This document shows positions 10,621 through 21,641 of a stretch of DNA of 64,000 nucleotides, piece by piece (within the stretch, counting starts at the first letter, position 1; each line of letters starts with the position of its first letter). The stretch is from Pseudisothecium myosuroides (taxonomy: Eukaryota; Streptophyta; Bryopsida; Hypnales; Lembophyllaceae). The position numbers and the translations under genes are program-made. Location: contig OX637287.1 in assembly GCA_951799445.1 (NCBI GenBank), positions 4,960,001 to 5,024,000 on the forward strand, in the 5' to 3' direction. The notes under the pieces are model-generated. The model did not search any database, was not told where the DNA came from, and saw nothing but the letters and a program-made list of their open reading frames with translations.

Positions 10621-12249
10621 AGGTAGGAGGCTCAGAAATGGAGCATCTAAGGGTTGGTCTGCCTTTTTCATGTATTTCCTTGGATGGGAATATTTTTAGC
10701 TCATTTTTCAGACATAGAGAAATTGATGAGGAATCTAACCCAAGTGGTTTCGTATTTTTATGAGCATTTTTGAATTACTTATGAATTTTCAAACGAGTTG
10801 GGTCGTAGGTCCCTATTTGTGACCCTAGGTCTTTCATAAACGGTTCACTTGTAATTCTAAATAAAAATGGGGAAAGCAAAGAAAATGATTGGCTCTTGCA
10901 ATTAAGAATGTTTTTTTCCTTGATTCATTCAATGACTATACTAGTCTATACTAGTCAATTTCAAAACCAACTCATGTCCATTTCACAGCCATTTATAGGG
11001 TCCATTCTAAATGCCCGCTCTGTTTTACAGCCTCCTACCTTAGTGAAATTAGTTTGCCTTAACAATTAGGTTGCCTTACCTAAAGAAGTTACCTCATGAC
11101 TTAATGCTTGTCCATGTGGAGGCGCATGCAACTAGGACAACTACACTTGCAGAATTGCATCCTTCTATAGTGTAGAATGCCGAGAAATTAGAGTCAAGGG
11201 CAACCTAATTTAACTATTTGGTGTAAGTTAGTAGAAACATGAGCCGCTTACACTTGAGAAACGTGTCCTCAAAGATCTAGAGTTTGTTTGTCAAGTTGGG
11301 TCTTCCGTCATGGATCAAGGTGGGTACTCCAAAACCACCTTTTTACTTTTGTGCCTATTTACTATTATTAGACTATTATTAGACTGGTCAAACTTTTGTA
11401 TTTTCATGGTGGTACTTGAAAGGAGGTTTCAACATACAAGAGAACGTGACATTTGGCTACTCTATGCAAAAGTTAGGAAGGAACAAAGTTTGGTTCCGAA
11501 ACAATTTCTTCCTCATAGGTACATAATTGATTTTGGAGATTTACACATAGTGAAGGAAGCACTTTGGGGTCAATGGCGCATTTGGGTGGGGCCCACCATA
11601 ATCTAAGTGGCCCATATTTCCACTAGTGTAGTTTGTACTTTCTATTTATGAAGATTATTTCACCATACCTTGTTATGCAAATACCCAGGGCAAATTGAAA
11701 TTTACAAAAGTAACATCCAATTTTGCATATCATCATTCCACTTTGTTTTGTATATCAAACACGGTAATTATAGTTGCCAAGTTTCATGATGCTTTCATTT
11801 CCATGAAAATAAGCAAAAACAAAAGTTAGAAGAATAGCTTTCAAACTAGAAGCAACTAAAGTTCAAATCCAATGTTAAAATTAATTTTCAAGGAACGGGA
11901 ACTGCCTTCTTGCTTTTCAAGAGCCTCCATCCAGCGGGGTTTTTTTGAGCGATATATCGCACTTGTCAGAGGGTATGAGCCCGTCCAACTCGCTCCCTCT
12001 AGATTTGCTCCAGTGATCTGAAGACTTCTAGCGACACTTGTCCAAAAAAAAACGCTGCCTCCATCCAAAACTTTACTACTACCTAACAATTCTCATTCTC
12101 CTCTTACAATTATTGCACACTTCTATATAGAATTCAGATTTTCTTTCCGATGATTTTCGAAGGTTTGTTCCCTTCTAAAGTCCACTCTTTCGAGGGAGAC
12201 CCAATCATTTGAAAATTCTAAAGCACCGAAAATCGTTAAATTTTTACTC
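10621..12249. other. Intergenic DNA with a diverged dispersed repeat
   Basis: No gene is recognised. The part at about 11340-11600 is similar, in the same orientation, to about 29880-30120. Shared text includes ACTGGTCAAA, a TGAAAGGAGGTT block, and ATGCAAAAGTTA. The reading frame at 11310-11606 falls wholly in this repeat and is not taken as a gene. Confidence 0.4.
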
Positions 12250-12635
12250 CCGGTACAGTAGTAAATCCAGACCCGTCTCACTAAAGCAATTGTAGGAGCC
12301 CCCCCCGCAAACGGATCCCGTCCCCACGTGTCCTCCTCCCATAGGACCCTAAACATTTTAATTGTTCACCTCCGCCATTCCTTCCAGAACCCAATCGGAC
12401 GAAGCTGACGTGAAATATCCGACGAAAGGCCACGCGAACCACTCAACTTTCATGGACGCCACTTCCACGCACTTCACTTCCGGGCTCCTGTGTGGCCTGT
12501 TCTCCACGCCATCGCAAAAATCTGAGGCACCGTAATGGCCGTATAACAACCTCTCCTCCCCCCACACAATCATCATCGCCTCAACTCAGTAATCTCTTCA
12601 ACAAGGCGGTCACATTGAGCTGAGAAGGTTTTGAG
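12250..12635 (+). promoter_or_regulatory. Promoter and 5' UTR exon of the SURNod19 gene (inferred)
   Basis: GC content rises sharply from about 12250, as it does upstream of the other two genes. A good splice donor (GAG|GTACGT) ends the presumed noncoding exon at 12635. No TATA box is assigned with confidence. Reading frames on the minus strand here are treated as chance. Confidence 0.45.
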
Positions 12636-13308
12636 GTACGTTGCAATTCGAGCTTATTCAAGTGAAATTCGTAGGCCTGCGGGGTCGTTGAGCTTGTTTG
12701 GTTTTGTACTTGAGCTCTGGGGAATCTTAGTTATGATTGAGATCCGGGAGCTGTGGTGGGTGCAGCTTGGATGTGACGTGGAATGTGAAATTGGTTGTTA
12801 ATAAGCTTGGAGTGGACCGAGACTTAGGTGGGTTTGGTGGTATGGACGAGTTTTCCGGTTGGTTTGGTATGATCGGTTGTGTGCATGCGTGGTATTGCGT
12901 TGGTTGATTCTGTGGGGTTTCGAAGGTTTTGAAATTGTAGTTTTGAGGTACGTTGGAATTCAAGCTCATTTAAGTGAAATTCGTATCCCTGAAGGTGGGT
13001 GGGGTCGTTGAGCATGTTTAGTTTTTGTACTTGAGCTTTGGGGACTCTTTAAATCTGGGAGCTTTGGTTGGTGCAGCTTGGATTTGACGTGGAATGTGAA
13101 ATTGGTTGTGAATAGGCTTGTAGTGGACCGAGACTTAAGTGGTTGCATCTTAGATTTGACGTGGTATGTGAAATTGGTTGTTAATAGGCTTTTAGAGGGC
13201 CGAGACTTTGGTGGGTTTGGTGGTATGGACAAGTTTTCCGTTTGGTTTGGTATGATCGGTTGCGTGCATTCGTGGTATTGCGTTGGTTGATTCTGTGGGT
13301 TTCGAAGG
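12629..13308 (+). repeat. Tandem duplication inside the 5' UTR intron
   Basis: Unit 1 (about 12629-12940) and unit 2 (about 12941-13308) both start TTTTGAGGTACGTTG and both end CGTTGGTTGATTCTGTGG. They are highly similar along their length. Unit 2 also holds an internal duplication of about 70 bp (about 13075-13213) with the core TTTGACGTGG and GTGAAATTGGTTGT. The unit start includes the splice donor GAG|GTACGT, so the duplication copied a 5' splice site (GT at 12636 and 12948). Confidence 0.85.
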
Positions 13309-13350
13309 TTTTGACAGTGTAGTTTCGTATTGCAGTGTGGAGGGGTAGCG

Positions 13351-15201
13351 ATGGCGGGAACGATGTGGTGTGTGTTATTGCTTTGCCTGGCGGCCGTGGC
13401 GGTGGACGCGCGGACGATCGGTCAGGGAGGAGTGAAGGTGTGCAGGGATCTGAACATCAAGACGTTGGAGTTTATGTCGCCTCCAATTCATGCGAAAGCC
13501 GGGGAAGTCAACAACAAGTACTACGCCGCTGAGTTTCCCAAGGGTCACATCGGAATCAAGGGCTTCACTGCTGAGCTGGTGGACGAGAAAGGAGTGTCGA
13601 TTCCGCTTTCTTCTATTTACCTCCACCACTGGGTCATGCTGGAGGTCGACGTGCCGAAGGAGAAGGCGCAGCGGCATCTGGGTCACCTTCTGCGCCATAT
13701 GCGCAGGCACCACAAGCATAGGATGCACTATGATGCGACCTCGTTCGCTGCACTGGAAGCACCCCACCACCGTAAGTTCCGCGAAGGAAAGAAGAAGACC
13801 GTTTTTAAGACTTTCTTGGGGAAAGGCGGGGAGACCAGGCACACGGATACGAGAAAGCCTGGATTTTACGTGCAGGAAAGTGGCAATCCGTTGGAGGGGT
13901 ATGAGACTGCTTGGGTGTTGAATGTCCACGGCTTGGATACTCGGGGCGCTGTCGACCCCGTCGGTTGCTCCGAATGCAGGTTTGGTTCTTGCCTGCCAAA
14001 CGTGGCTTTCTCTTTAAGACTTTTGCAACTCTGCTAGGATTGATGTCAGCGGTGAATTGAATGCTTGCGGAGAACGATGTATAGTTTCGGTTTTGTTCTT
14101 GAAAGTTGAGGAACTGATTGAATTTGTATGGTTTGTAGGTGCAACTTATACAATGCTACTACCGATGAGGATGGCAAGCCATTGCCAGAGGGCTATATTG
14201 GAGGTTTGAGATGCTGTGGAGACGGGAACATGTGTGCTCTTCAGGAAGGGTTTAACGCAGAAGAGAGGACCTTCTACTTGAAGGTGCTTAACACAATCAC
14301 ATCTCTCTTTGCATTTCTTGCAAGAAGCGTGCTGTTCTTGCATATATATTTCTCTTTTTTTTCCATAAAATGGCATTCTAGATTATTCTGCATCTTTTAA
14401 CACTCTATAGCAGACATTCAAACTGTCATGTCAAAAGAGCTGGCAATTCTCTGTGGTATGATTCATGTTTTTGAAAATGAAACTGAATCCTGTGCTGATT
14501 TGACGTGAGCATTGTCACAGCTTTGTATTTGCTGTCACCAACCTGATATTCTGCACACTTTGTTACACTATCATTATTCTGTAGTATACGTATCAAACTA
14601 TATGACAGTGAAAAATTCGGATCCTACTTGATAAAATGTAAGAAGTTTAAATGTCAACCAGTCCTGAAACTTGTTCTGATATGATATGGTTTTGCAGTAC
14701 ACATGGGAATACGTCGACTGGAACGAATGCTTGATTCCCCTCACCTCCGTAGGCATGGACATCACTAACCCCGACGGCTTTGGCGAGAACTTGGTTGAGT
14801 TTACCGTCGACGGGTGTGGCGACGCCGACCCGAACTCGGAGGAATGCGTCGACACTCGTGTGTCCACCCTGATCTCTCCCATCGGAGGCGAAGCCGTGTA
14901 CACAGTCTCCCATCTCCACTCGGGTGCCTTGGATGCAGCCATCTACGGAGAGGACGGTCGCTTGATCTGCCGCACCACGCCCATCTACGGCGACGGGGAG
15001 GAAGCTGGCAACGAGAAGAACTACGTGGTGGGCATTAAGAGATGCCTACATCATCCCGGGTCTCCCAATTCCATGCGAATCAAGCAAGGGGAGAAGCTGA
15101 AGTACGTCGTGAAGTCGACCAAGGTTAACGGCCCGCACACTGGGTTGATGGGCTTGGTGGGCGTTCAGCTCGTTGTTGATGGTGTTTCGAGTGCGATCTA
15201 A
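13351..15201 (+). CDS. SURNod19-family secreted protein, 3 exons, 425 aa
   Basis: Exons are 13351-13979, 14139-14283 and 14698-15201, with GT-AG introns in phase. The ATG at 13351 lies 15 bases after a TTGCAG acceptor that closes a 5' UTR intron. Residues 1-20 are a signal peptide ending VAVDA, so the product is probably secreted. The rest matches the stress up-regulated Nod19 domain: YLHHW (90-94), a histidine-rich loop, the cysteine cluster CSECRC (206-211) restored across intron 1, GLRCC, YTWEYVDW (259-266), and HLHSG (330-334). The family name comes from a nodule and stress-induced transcript; its biochemical role is not established. Regulation by stress is known for relatives and not visible here. 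No frameshift or missing segment was noticed. Confidence 0.9.
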
Positions 15202-15948
15202 GCAGGCCATGGGTTTTGAGACTTTCTCCGGGTTCTATGTGATCGAATGCTTTGGTCAGATTCTCTTTGACCAAATGAAGGTGGTGTGAATAGGAGTGTA
15301 ATTTTGTATGAGTTGCGTGTAGTAGAGCTGAGATGTTTAGTTTCTGGTGTAACCGAAGGGTTATGTGTGAGTGGTAAAAGAGTTTATTTATTCATATGAG
15401 ACTGTATATGGTACTGGTCTGAAAATTTAGCCATGCTTGTGTATTTGGAAGTACACAATGCTAGAATCTGCGTTGTGGATGGGGTGGAATCCTTCTCCTG
15501 AAATTGATTGGTTTGGACAGAATAAAGTCACTTTCATTGCGTGTCGGCTGTTTACTTTCTGCAGTTGCAAACGATTGAATGTTTATCTTCTCGACTTGAT
15601 GAATTTGGTGTGTGGATAGAATACCTGTTGCTTATACGTTATACATGTGCATTTGTTGGTGGCTAAAGCAAAATCGGCAGGGTTTTGGTAGAGTTGGCGT
15701 AGAAAGCATTACGTACTTACGGTGTGCAGATGGGTATATGTCAAATTTTCTGCTTGTTTGGGAGTGTACGATATAATATTCTGCGTATATCTTCAGATAT
15801 AATTCCTCCTCTGCTAATGATCGACCTTTTTTGTGTCTTTTGAAAATCGCTCTCTGTTCAAGTGCTACATGAATAAATTAGAAGAATGAAGATCTGCAGA
15901 GTTTTTCACCATGGTCAGTGATATAGGTATTCAACATTCCGTTAAAAT
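15202..15948 (+). other. 3' UTR and downstream flank of the SURNod19 gene
   Basis: It contains no further coding exon. A canonical AATAAA lies at 15521-15526 and T-rich stretches occur before it, so the transcript may end near 15540. An earlier end is possible. Confidence 0.4.
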
Positions 15949-16101
15949 CAGGGCTGTTTTTTTTAGCACTGTAGATGAACAGTGGAGCTCCTTTGTGCCC
16001 TCTGTTTGCTGGTCAATATTTGGAGGGAGCTAGGCATAGGGGCGAAAATCTGTTAGAGGAAGTTGGAATCTGGCAAAATTTCGCCAAAAAAAAAAGCTCT
16101 G
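15949..16101. mobile_element. hAT-type MITE (153 bp), perfect 8-bp TSD
   Basis: It starts CAGGGCTGTTTTTTTTAGC and ends GCCAAAAAAAAAAGCTCTG. GTTAAAAT is duplicated exactly at 15941-15948 and 16102-16109. It belongs to the same family as 2776-3041 and 21314-21440. There is no ORF. Confidence 0.88.
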
Positions 16102-16112
16102 GTTAAAATATA

Positions 16113-16140
16113 CTCCCTCCGTTTGAAAATAGTGTATCCA
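16113..16140 (+). mobile_element. Solitary Stowaway-type terminus
   Basis: CTCCCTCCGTTTGAAAATAG preceded by TA is a canonical Stowaway end. No matching right end was found within the next few kilobases, so the element is truncated or its other end has decayed. It begins just after the hAT MITE. Confidence 0.5.
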
Positions 16141-16699
16141 TTCTCAGTGGTAAATGGTAAATTTTGCTCATTTGACAAGCTAATTGTCTATAATAAAAGA
16201 GAATTCTATTATCCCAAGTTCCAATGAATTTTTGAATGGATATTAGCATTTTGTAAGTTTTGGCATTCAAAAGAACATTTCCTATTTGTAAGATTGACTT
16301 TTCTACAAAAGAAGATGTAGAATGTGTTAAATGCCTCAATAGTTGGATGATGCATACAATATTTGATGCTAAAGTGTCATCCAAATACCACCTTGTTCAT
16401 CAAAAGCAATTTCTTGAATCTTTAAAGGTAAATCTCCATCCAAGACCTATTTGATGAAATTGAGGTAGTTAATGTATTCATACAAAGAAATAAATATAAA
16501 TGTGCAAAAATCCAAAAAGGAATGGAGGCATTAAAGATTAATCCATTTATTTTGTATTCTGATAGTTTCTTACTCTTCACTCTTGATGTGAATTTTAACC
16601 ATAAAAATAAACATTTTTGAATTTGAGCGTAGCTTATGAAAAGAATTGTATGAAGTTTGATTTCCACTTTAATGAGAAAATTTGATCAGTTCTTTAAAT

Positions 16700-17005
16700 T
16701 CAATAACCAAAGACCTGTTTGCAATTTGAACTTTGAGCCTACAACAATGGTCTATTGATTCTCTAATAGTGACCATGATACCCTACACTATAACATACAC
16801 CTATGGTGAAAATGTTAGATTTTTCAAGCATTTTGGATATTCAATGTTAATTAATTCCACTTTTTGTTTCAATAGTTCACGGTTATTACAAGTTTTCAGG
16901 GAAAAAAATCTGAAATTTTGATCACTCATAGAAGACGTGATTTCATCTCTGAAAAATAAATACAAAAATTTTCATTCAGATTTTATTGCAAAATGGCAGC
17001 TAAGT
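16700..17005 (+). mobile_element. Diverged fragment of the 730-bp TTAA family (family D)
   Basis: Text such as ACACCTATGGTGAAAAT, GAAGACGTGATTTCATCT and TTGCAAAATGGCAGC aligns with the right half of the elements at 27617-28351 and 41185-41904. It lacks clear ends and is older than those copies. Confidence 0.5.
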
Positions 17006-18529
17006 ATACAGAGTGAAGGATTGTGCAGGCCAAGTAACCCTCTGCACAGGACCTCTTTGCCGTCAACCTTGTCCTCTTTTTCTCGAACGTTGGGCTCCTC
17101 AAGATTGCTACAGTGTATTAATTCCTATCCATGGCCAGCTGCGGATTTGTTCTGGCGGTGGTTCGTTCCCTTGTTTACCTGCCATTTTCGGCATACTAAG
17201 TTAATTGGTGGTGATGTTCGTCCTTCCGTCTAGTCTTGATGCCAATGAACTAACTGAACTTATTCTGTAAACCTTTCTTCTATCACTCCAACTTTGATTT
17301 CTGACAATAATGTCAATCCTAGTTTACTCGATTGCAACTTGCTAGGCTTTGTTGCAAGACTTTGTTCATGTGAAAGTGATATCTGCCATTGAACTAACCA
17401 TATCAGTCTAACTTCATTCACTTGATGCTCACATTTATACCGAATGCATATATATTTTGCTTACCAGTTGTAGCGATTGGGATAAATTAGTTACTGCGCT
17501 GACCATTTGAAGTCTTTGAGCCAGCAAGCATCTGTAGCATGTTGTTTTGTATCCTGGATTCGAAGTATACCCCCAATTTTAAACTGAGCTGAGATTTTTA
17601 TGGAAATGCACCTGCCTCGTGACTCTTCTCCTGAGCCCCATTCAAATTCTTGCTCTAGCTTGTCGAGATATATAATTATAACGACTACTCTGAGTATCCT
17701 GTTGAAGGAGACGGTGCTGGGGATGGTACCGTCTCCTTGGATTTTCTGTCATGAATTGAGTCAATTGACCTCAATTTCGTTCTTTTTTGCTTGAGTCCAA
17801 CTTCTTCATCACTGATTCCCGGGTTCACTACCGAGTTGAAAATCTGCATGTGCATGGAAGTGCTTGGAGTGGGCTACTTCTGGACGTCTCTGTAGTTGTA
17901 GATGTATGATTTTGTTTTAATGGGCTTGTATTCCAAATCTTCCTGGACTAAAATTGTTGATAACATCTGGCAAAAAAGTTTGGTTTGCTTTGTATGTTCA
18001 TTTTTTACACCTTAGGACAATTTCTTGGTGTGCAGGCAACATCTCTGTTTGAATCCCTAGTGCCTCAACCCTAATGCCTCGGTTGTATAGCAAGCAGGAC
18101 ATGCTTGTGAATCCCTACTGGAGCATATTGTTCAATGATGGAAAATCTAAAACCAATTTTCTTGCCTCTTGGAAAAACTGAAAGTGAATCTGAGCCTTCT
18201 TGCTCAGCTTGTATAGTCGGGTCCAATAATCTTACAAATTTTTCACCTCACCATGTTTGTGACTATGTGAAGTCTGCTCATTCCCCACCTAGTTACGATT
18301 GGTAGACAACGACTTTGCACCCAAAAACTTTCCAAACAATCCTCTTGTCTTCAACATGGACAAATCCGATTTGTGATTACCATTCTGCTCAAGATTCAAA
18401 ACTTCAACTTCAATTCAAGTTAGCTTCATTAACCTGGTGAGTTTCTCTTCTTATTTTAGTCGTTTGTTTACTTGTGCCAAGGATTTAAGTTCAATGCTTA
18501 TGGTATTTGTTTTTTCTCATCAGATTCCA
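17006..18529. other. Unassigned mixed-composition DNA
   Basis: GC content is moderate in places and two overlapping frames (about 16937-17233 and 17013-17204) are open. One is cysteine-rich, but no family is recognised. A short perfect hairpin lies at 17705-17737. The rest shows no gene. Confidence 0.3.
17705..17737. other. Short perfect hairpin
   Basis: AAGGAGACGGT pairs with ACCGTCTCCTT across an 11-base loop (GCTGGGGATGG...). It is not followed by a T run. Function is unknown and it could be a decayed MITE centre. Confidence 0.55.
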
Positions 18530-19420
18530 ATTTTGCAATGTGGACAAGAACGGTGAGCTCGAAAGAGTGACCTCTAGTCAAAAAGCTCAGATGAAATATA
18601 AAGATGTAGCAAAAAAAATGAACATGCCCTATTCCACTATTATATTGTTCTGACAAAGTGGAAAGTATTTGGGTACATAGCAACTAAAAACCAAGCCATA
18701 AGCCTCGAAAGTTGTTTGATCATGCATTGAGAGACTTGTCTCGTCTTGTCAATCATGATCGACAACAAAATAATACTCAGAATATTTGTAGCAAATTTTT
18801 GAATGCATCATAATATTATTCAAATGTATATACGTTGGCTCGGTTTTGAAAACCACATTGCTCCCAAAAGAATTCTATCTCAATATAGAACACCAAGTTA
18901 ATAGATTGGCACTTGCTTGCAAACACCTTCATTAGAGAGAAGAAGATTGGAGCAAAGTAATCTAAATAGATGAGTCGTCATTTGAGCTTGGAAAGACTGA
19001 CTCTTGGCATATTAGAGTTTGTTGGAGGGTATATGAAAAATATGCATGGAATTGTCTAGCACCTACTTTTAAGTGTGGTCAAACAATTGTGATGGTTTAG
19101 GGTGCCTTCACAGGTTTTGACAAAAATCCAATGGTCATCATGCCTCAAGGTCAAAGAAAGGCAAGTAGTTTTGTTCATAATGTTTATGAAGGCACATTGA
19201 TCAGATTCTATTTTTTATATGATCAACCTTATGAACTCATATTTATGGAAGATGGTACTCTGGTCCAATGTGGTAAATTTTTAGAGAAGTAGATGCAAAC
19301 TCATGGCATAAAAAAATTAGATTGGCCTCTTACCTCACCAAATCTAAATCCTATCATTAGAGAATTAATCAAGCCTCTGGAAGGTTGCTCCATGGTCCTA
19401 AGAGGACACCAAAGATTACA
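18530..19420 (+). pseudogene. Decayed Tc1-type (DD34E) transposase
   Basis: Read in one frame from about 18943, the sequence gives the Tc1 signature order. These are EDWSKVI then IDESSFE (first catalytic Asp), a VMV-GAF segment, a block equal to QQDNAP with Asp in MEDGT, and WPLTSPNLNPI, which matches WPxxSPDLNPIE. The second Asp and the position of the lost Glu are 34 residues apart, as in DD34E Tc1 elements. Three in-frame stops are present; two are TAG where Tc1 proteins have Trp (VMVW, the W after LEK), fitting TGG to TAG decay. The catalytic Glu is replaced by Ile. Upstream, other frames give HTH-like text (KDVAKKMNMPYSTI) and RKLFDHALRDLSRLV, so frameshifts also occurred. It is non-functional. 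Its terminal repeats were not identified. Confidence 0.85.
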
Positions 19421-19876
19421 TTTTATTTTGCGTAAACATTCATTTTTCCCCTATTGCTACTCACTTGTCAATGTATGGGGTGGTTGAAAATCCAAGTACA
19501 GCAGGTGTATTCCAATTTTGATGCACCTTAATTTTGATTATTAAACATCTTGTATTCTAATGCACCTTGCACGCTAACCAAGTTGTGGAAAGAAAAGAAA
19601 ATGTCCAAAATAGTTCTATTACCATCTACCATCAAGAATATTTTTTAATGGAAATGTGAAAGACTTATTTCATTGACATTTGGTGTGAATGAAGGGTGAA
19701 GAGGTTATTTTTATAATAAAATCAACTGTCCATCATGCATGAATCCTTAAAGGATATGGGATAATTTGAAGATGAGAGCTTGACTACTCATTGTCAAAAC
19801 ATAGGAATTATACTCAAAGTAGAATTTTAGACCTCATTTTAGCATAGTAGAATAAAAAATTTCAAAAAACTTTGAA

Positions 19877-20459
19877 TTAACCCTTTAAGGACCGGTCGAC
19901 CACTTTTTGGTCGATTTCACGACTTTTTGTCTCCTACTATTCATAGAACATCTCATTTCAAAAAACTCAAAGAAGAATGCAATTAGAGTGTCTTCATACA
20001 CTCCTAACAGAGCCAATTTCAAGAGAATGCGTGCAAAATTGAGTGAGTTGTGCTTGTTTAAACTTGAAATGGCCTAACCTTTCATATTGGAGTTTTCAAA
20101 GAAAAATGCATATTTCCTGTAAAAGACAACTATATATATGTGCGAAGTAATAGCCAAAAGGTTTTTGGTCGATTTTCAGACCATATACTCAAATTTATGT
20201 CCAATTGTAGTAAACCCTAATTAGAACTAGTGCCAAAGGGTGTTTATGACACATCAATCTTTAAAGAGTAATTACAAGGATGTGAACCATTGGATCACTT
20301 TCATTTTTTGTTTGCTTCAAGGATCTAACCCATAGAACCCATTTATACAATCTGATCTAAAATTACATCTTTGAAGAGGGCATGAAACAACACTTTTTCA
20401 TAAATGTATGCAAAAACTACGCCCACCCCCCAAATCGACCACGGTCCTTAAAGGGTTAA
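19877..20459. mobile_element. TTAA-flanked piggyBac-like MITE (about 575 bp)
   Basis: The termini are TTAA|CCCTTTAAGGACCG on the left and CGGTCCTTAAAGGG|TTAA on the right, a perfect 14-bp TIR followed inward by GTCGA-containing repeats. TTAA is present at 19877-19880 and 20456-20459. The opposite arm of the surrounding foldback shows a single uninterrupted TTAA at the matching place (about 21208), which acts as an empty-site reference. There is no ORF, so it is non-autonomous. Confidence 0.82.
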
Positions 20460-21040
20460 AAAAAAGTTGGAAAATCAAGCTAACTTTTACCTTCAAAAAT
20501 CCATTTGAGTGACAGCTTGCAAATGGCTGCCACTGACTTGGTAGCAATGCCTATTAGTGTCGAATTTATCCAAGAAGCTTAAACCAAGTGCGACTATTTG
20601 ATCATTGATCAGAGGATTGATCGTCTGGCTTTGTTGGCTGCACAGGAACAATCAAGTTTTTAATCAAGTTGCATGACCCAAAATCAAGGTTGAGCAGATG
20701 GTGTGGAAATCGATATTGGACCATGGGAGAACAACATGGCTTCATACTACCTTGCTTTGCGATAGATATCCGGCTAAGTTCAACAAGTTCCTTAAAAAAT
20801 TTGACAATACGTGGCTTTGATCCCCATTTTTTGGTAACAGGGTTGGTAAAATAGTCTCTTGGAATTTGAAGAAACCCAATTGTGGGTCCTTCATGTAGTT
20901 GTATTTGGCATGTAAGTTGTTTGTGTTCATTGATTCCCTTTTCTCTAAGGCGCAGCCTTCGGCTTTCTACCATTTGTTCTTATCATAATTTTGGAATAAA
21001 CTCCGGGTTTGAAAAAAGAATGAAAATATGTTTAAGGTTT

Positions 21041-21165
21041 AGAGCCTCCAATAAAAATTTATAGACAAAAATTCAGAGAGGGTGTTTGAAAATATCCAAA
21101 AAAGAGTCCCTTCCAACCCTCTCTAAAATTTGTCTATAACTTTTAGTTGGAGTCTCAAAATCTCA
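21041..21165. repeat. Imperfect hairpin (125 bp)
   Basis: TAGAGCCTCCAAT followed by TTATAGACAAAAATT and AGAGAGGGT pairs with ACCCTCTCT, AAATTTGTCTATAA and a TTGGAGTCTC segment. It lies at the inner end of the right arm of the 19797-21290 foldback, so it may be a separate nested MITE. Confidence 0.6.
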
Positions 21166-21313
21166 AATGTATTTTTGGAGATGAAAGTTAGATTGATTCT
21201 CCACATTAATTTAGTTCAAAGTTTAACAAAAATAAATTCTACTATGCCTAAATGAGGTCTCAAAATTCTACTTTAAACACAAATCCTATGTTATAACTTA
21301 AAGTTCTATGAGC

Positions 21314-21440
21314 CAGGGTTTTTTTATAGGCCTCATGAGGCCAGACTCCAATGTCGTGGCACATGCACAGTGGTCTATATCTGGAAGGAACATCGTCCAT
21401 TTCTTGCATGGTGCACTGTCAGAATGAAAAAAAAACACTA
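21314..21440. mobile_element. hAT-type MITE (127 bp), perfect 8-bp TSD
   Basis: It starts CAGGGTTTTTTTATAGGCC and ends GAAAAAAAAACACTA. CTATGAGC is duplicated at 21306-21313 and 21441-21448 without mismatch. It is a third member of the family at 2776-3041 and 15949-16101, with a mutated right end. Confidence 0.8.
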
Positions 21441-21556
21441 CTATGAGCGGTTGAGTTTTTATTAATCCTAATTTACATATCCCACATTGATTGCTTTAAA
21501 TACCTACTACTACCCCACTTGTATAAAGAGCTTCTTCTCTCACCTTCAAACACACC

Positions 21557-21641
21557 AAATTAAGTGGCTTTTGAAACTAGTTGCCAAAAACATTGGAGAA
21601 CTCTAATGTTTTTGGCAACTAACTTCAAAAGCCATTTAATT
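21557..21641. repeat. Near-perfect 85-bp hairpin
   Basis: AAATTAAGTGGCTTTTGAAA and GTTGCCAAAAACATT pair with AATGTTTTTGGCAAC and TTCAAAAGCCATTTAATTT across a small loop. It has the shape of a MITE or a small-RNA precursor; transcription is unknown. Confidence 0.7.

Larger units (their letters stand above)
19797..21290. repeat. Foldback element of about 1.5 kb, interrupted
   Basis: The left arm (19797-19876, continuing at 20460-20515) pairs with the right arm (about 21137-21290): ACATAGGAATTATAC, GACCTCATTT and CATAGTAGAAT recur inverted. The left arm is split at a TTAA by the 575-bp element listed next. The loop (about 20516-21130) contains a 123-codon minus-strand frame (20602-20973) that matches nothing I recognise. 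Confidence 0.65.

Noticed and set aside
13375..13999. Long minus-strand and alternative plus-strand frames over exon 1 of the SURNod19 gene (up to 184 codons).
   Set aside because: They mirror a GC-rich coding exon; the plus frame has a signal peptide, family motifs and correct splice sites.
16937..17233. 98-codon frame and an overlapping cysteine-rich 63-codon frame, considered as a small secreted peptide.
   Set aside because: No signal peptide, the first part overlaps a transposon fragment, and there is no family match.
20602..20973. 123-codon minus-strand frame in the loop of the 1.5-kb foldback, considered as transposon cargo.
   Set aside because: No recognised motif, and there are no further relatives in the window. 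Kept only as part of the repeat description.
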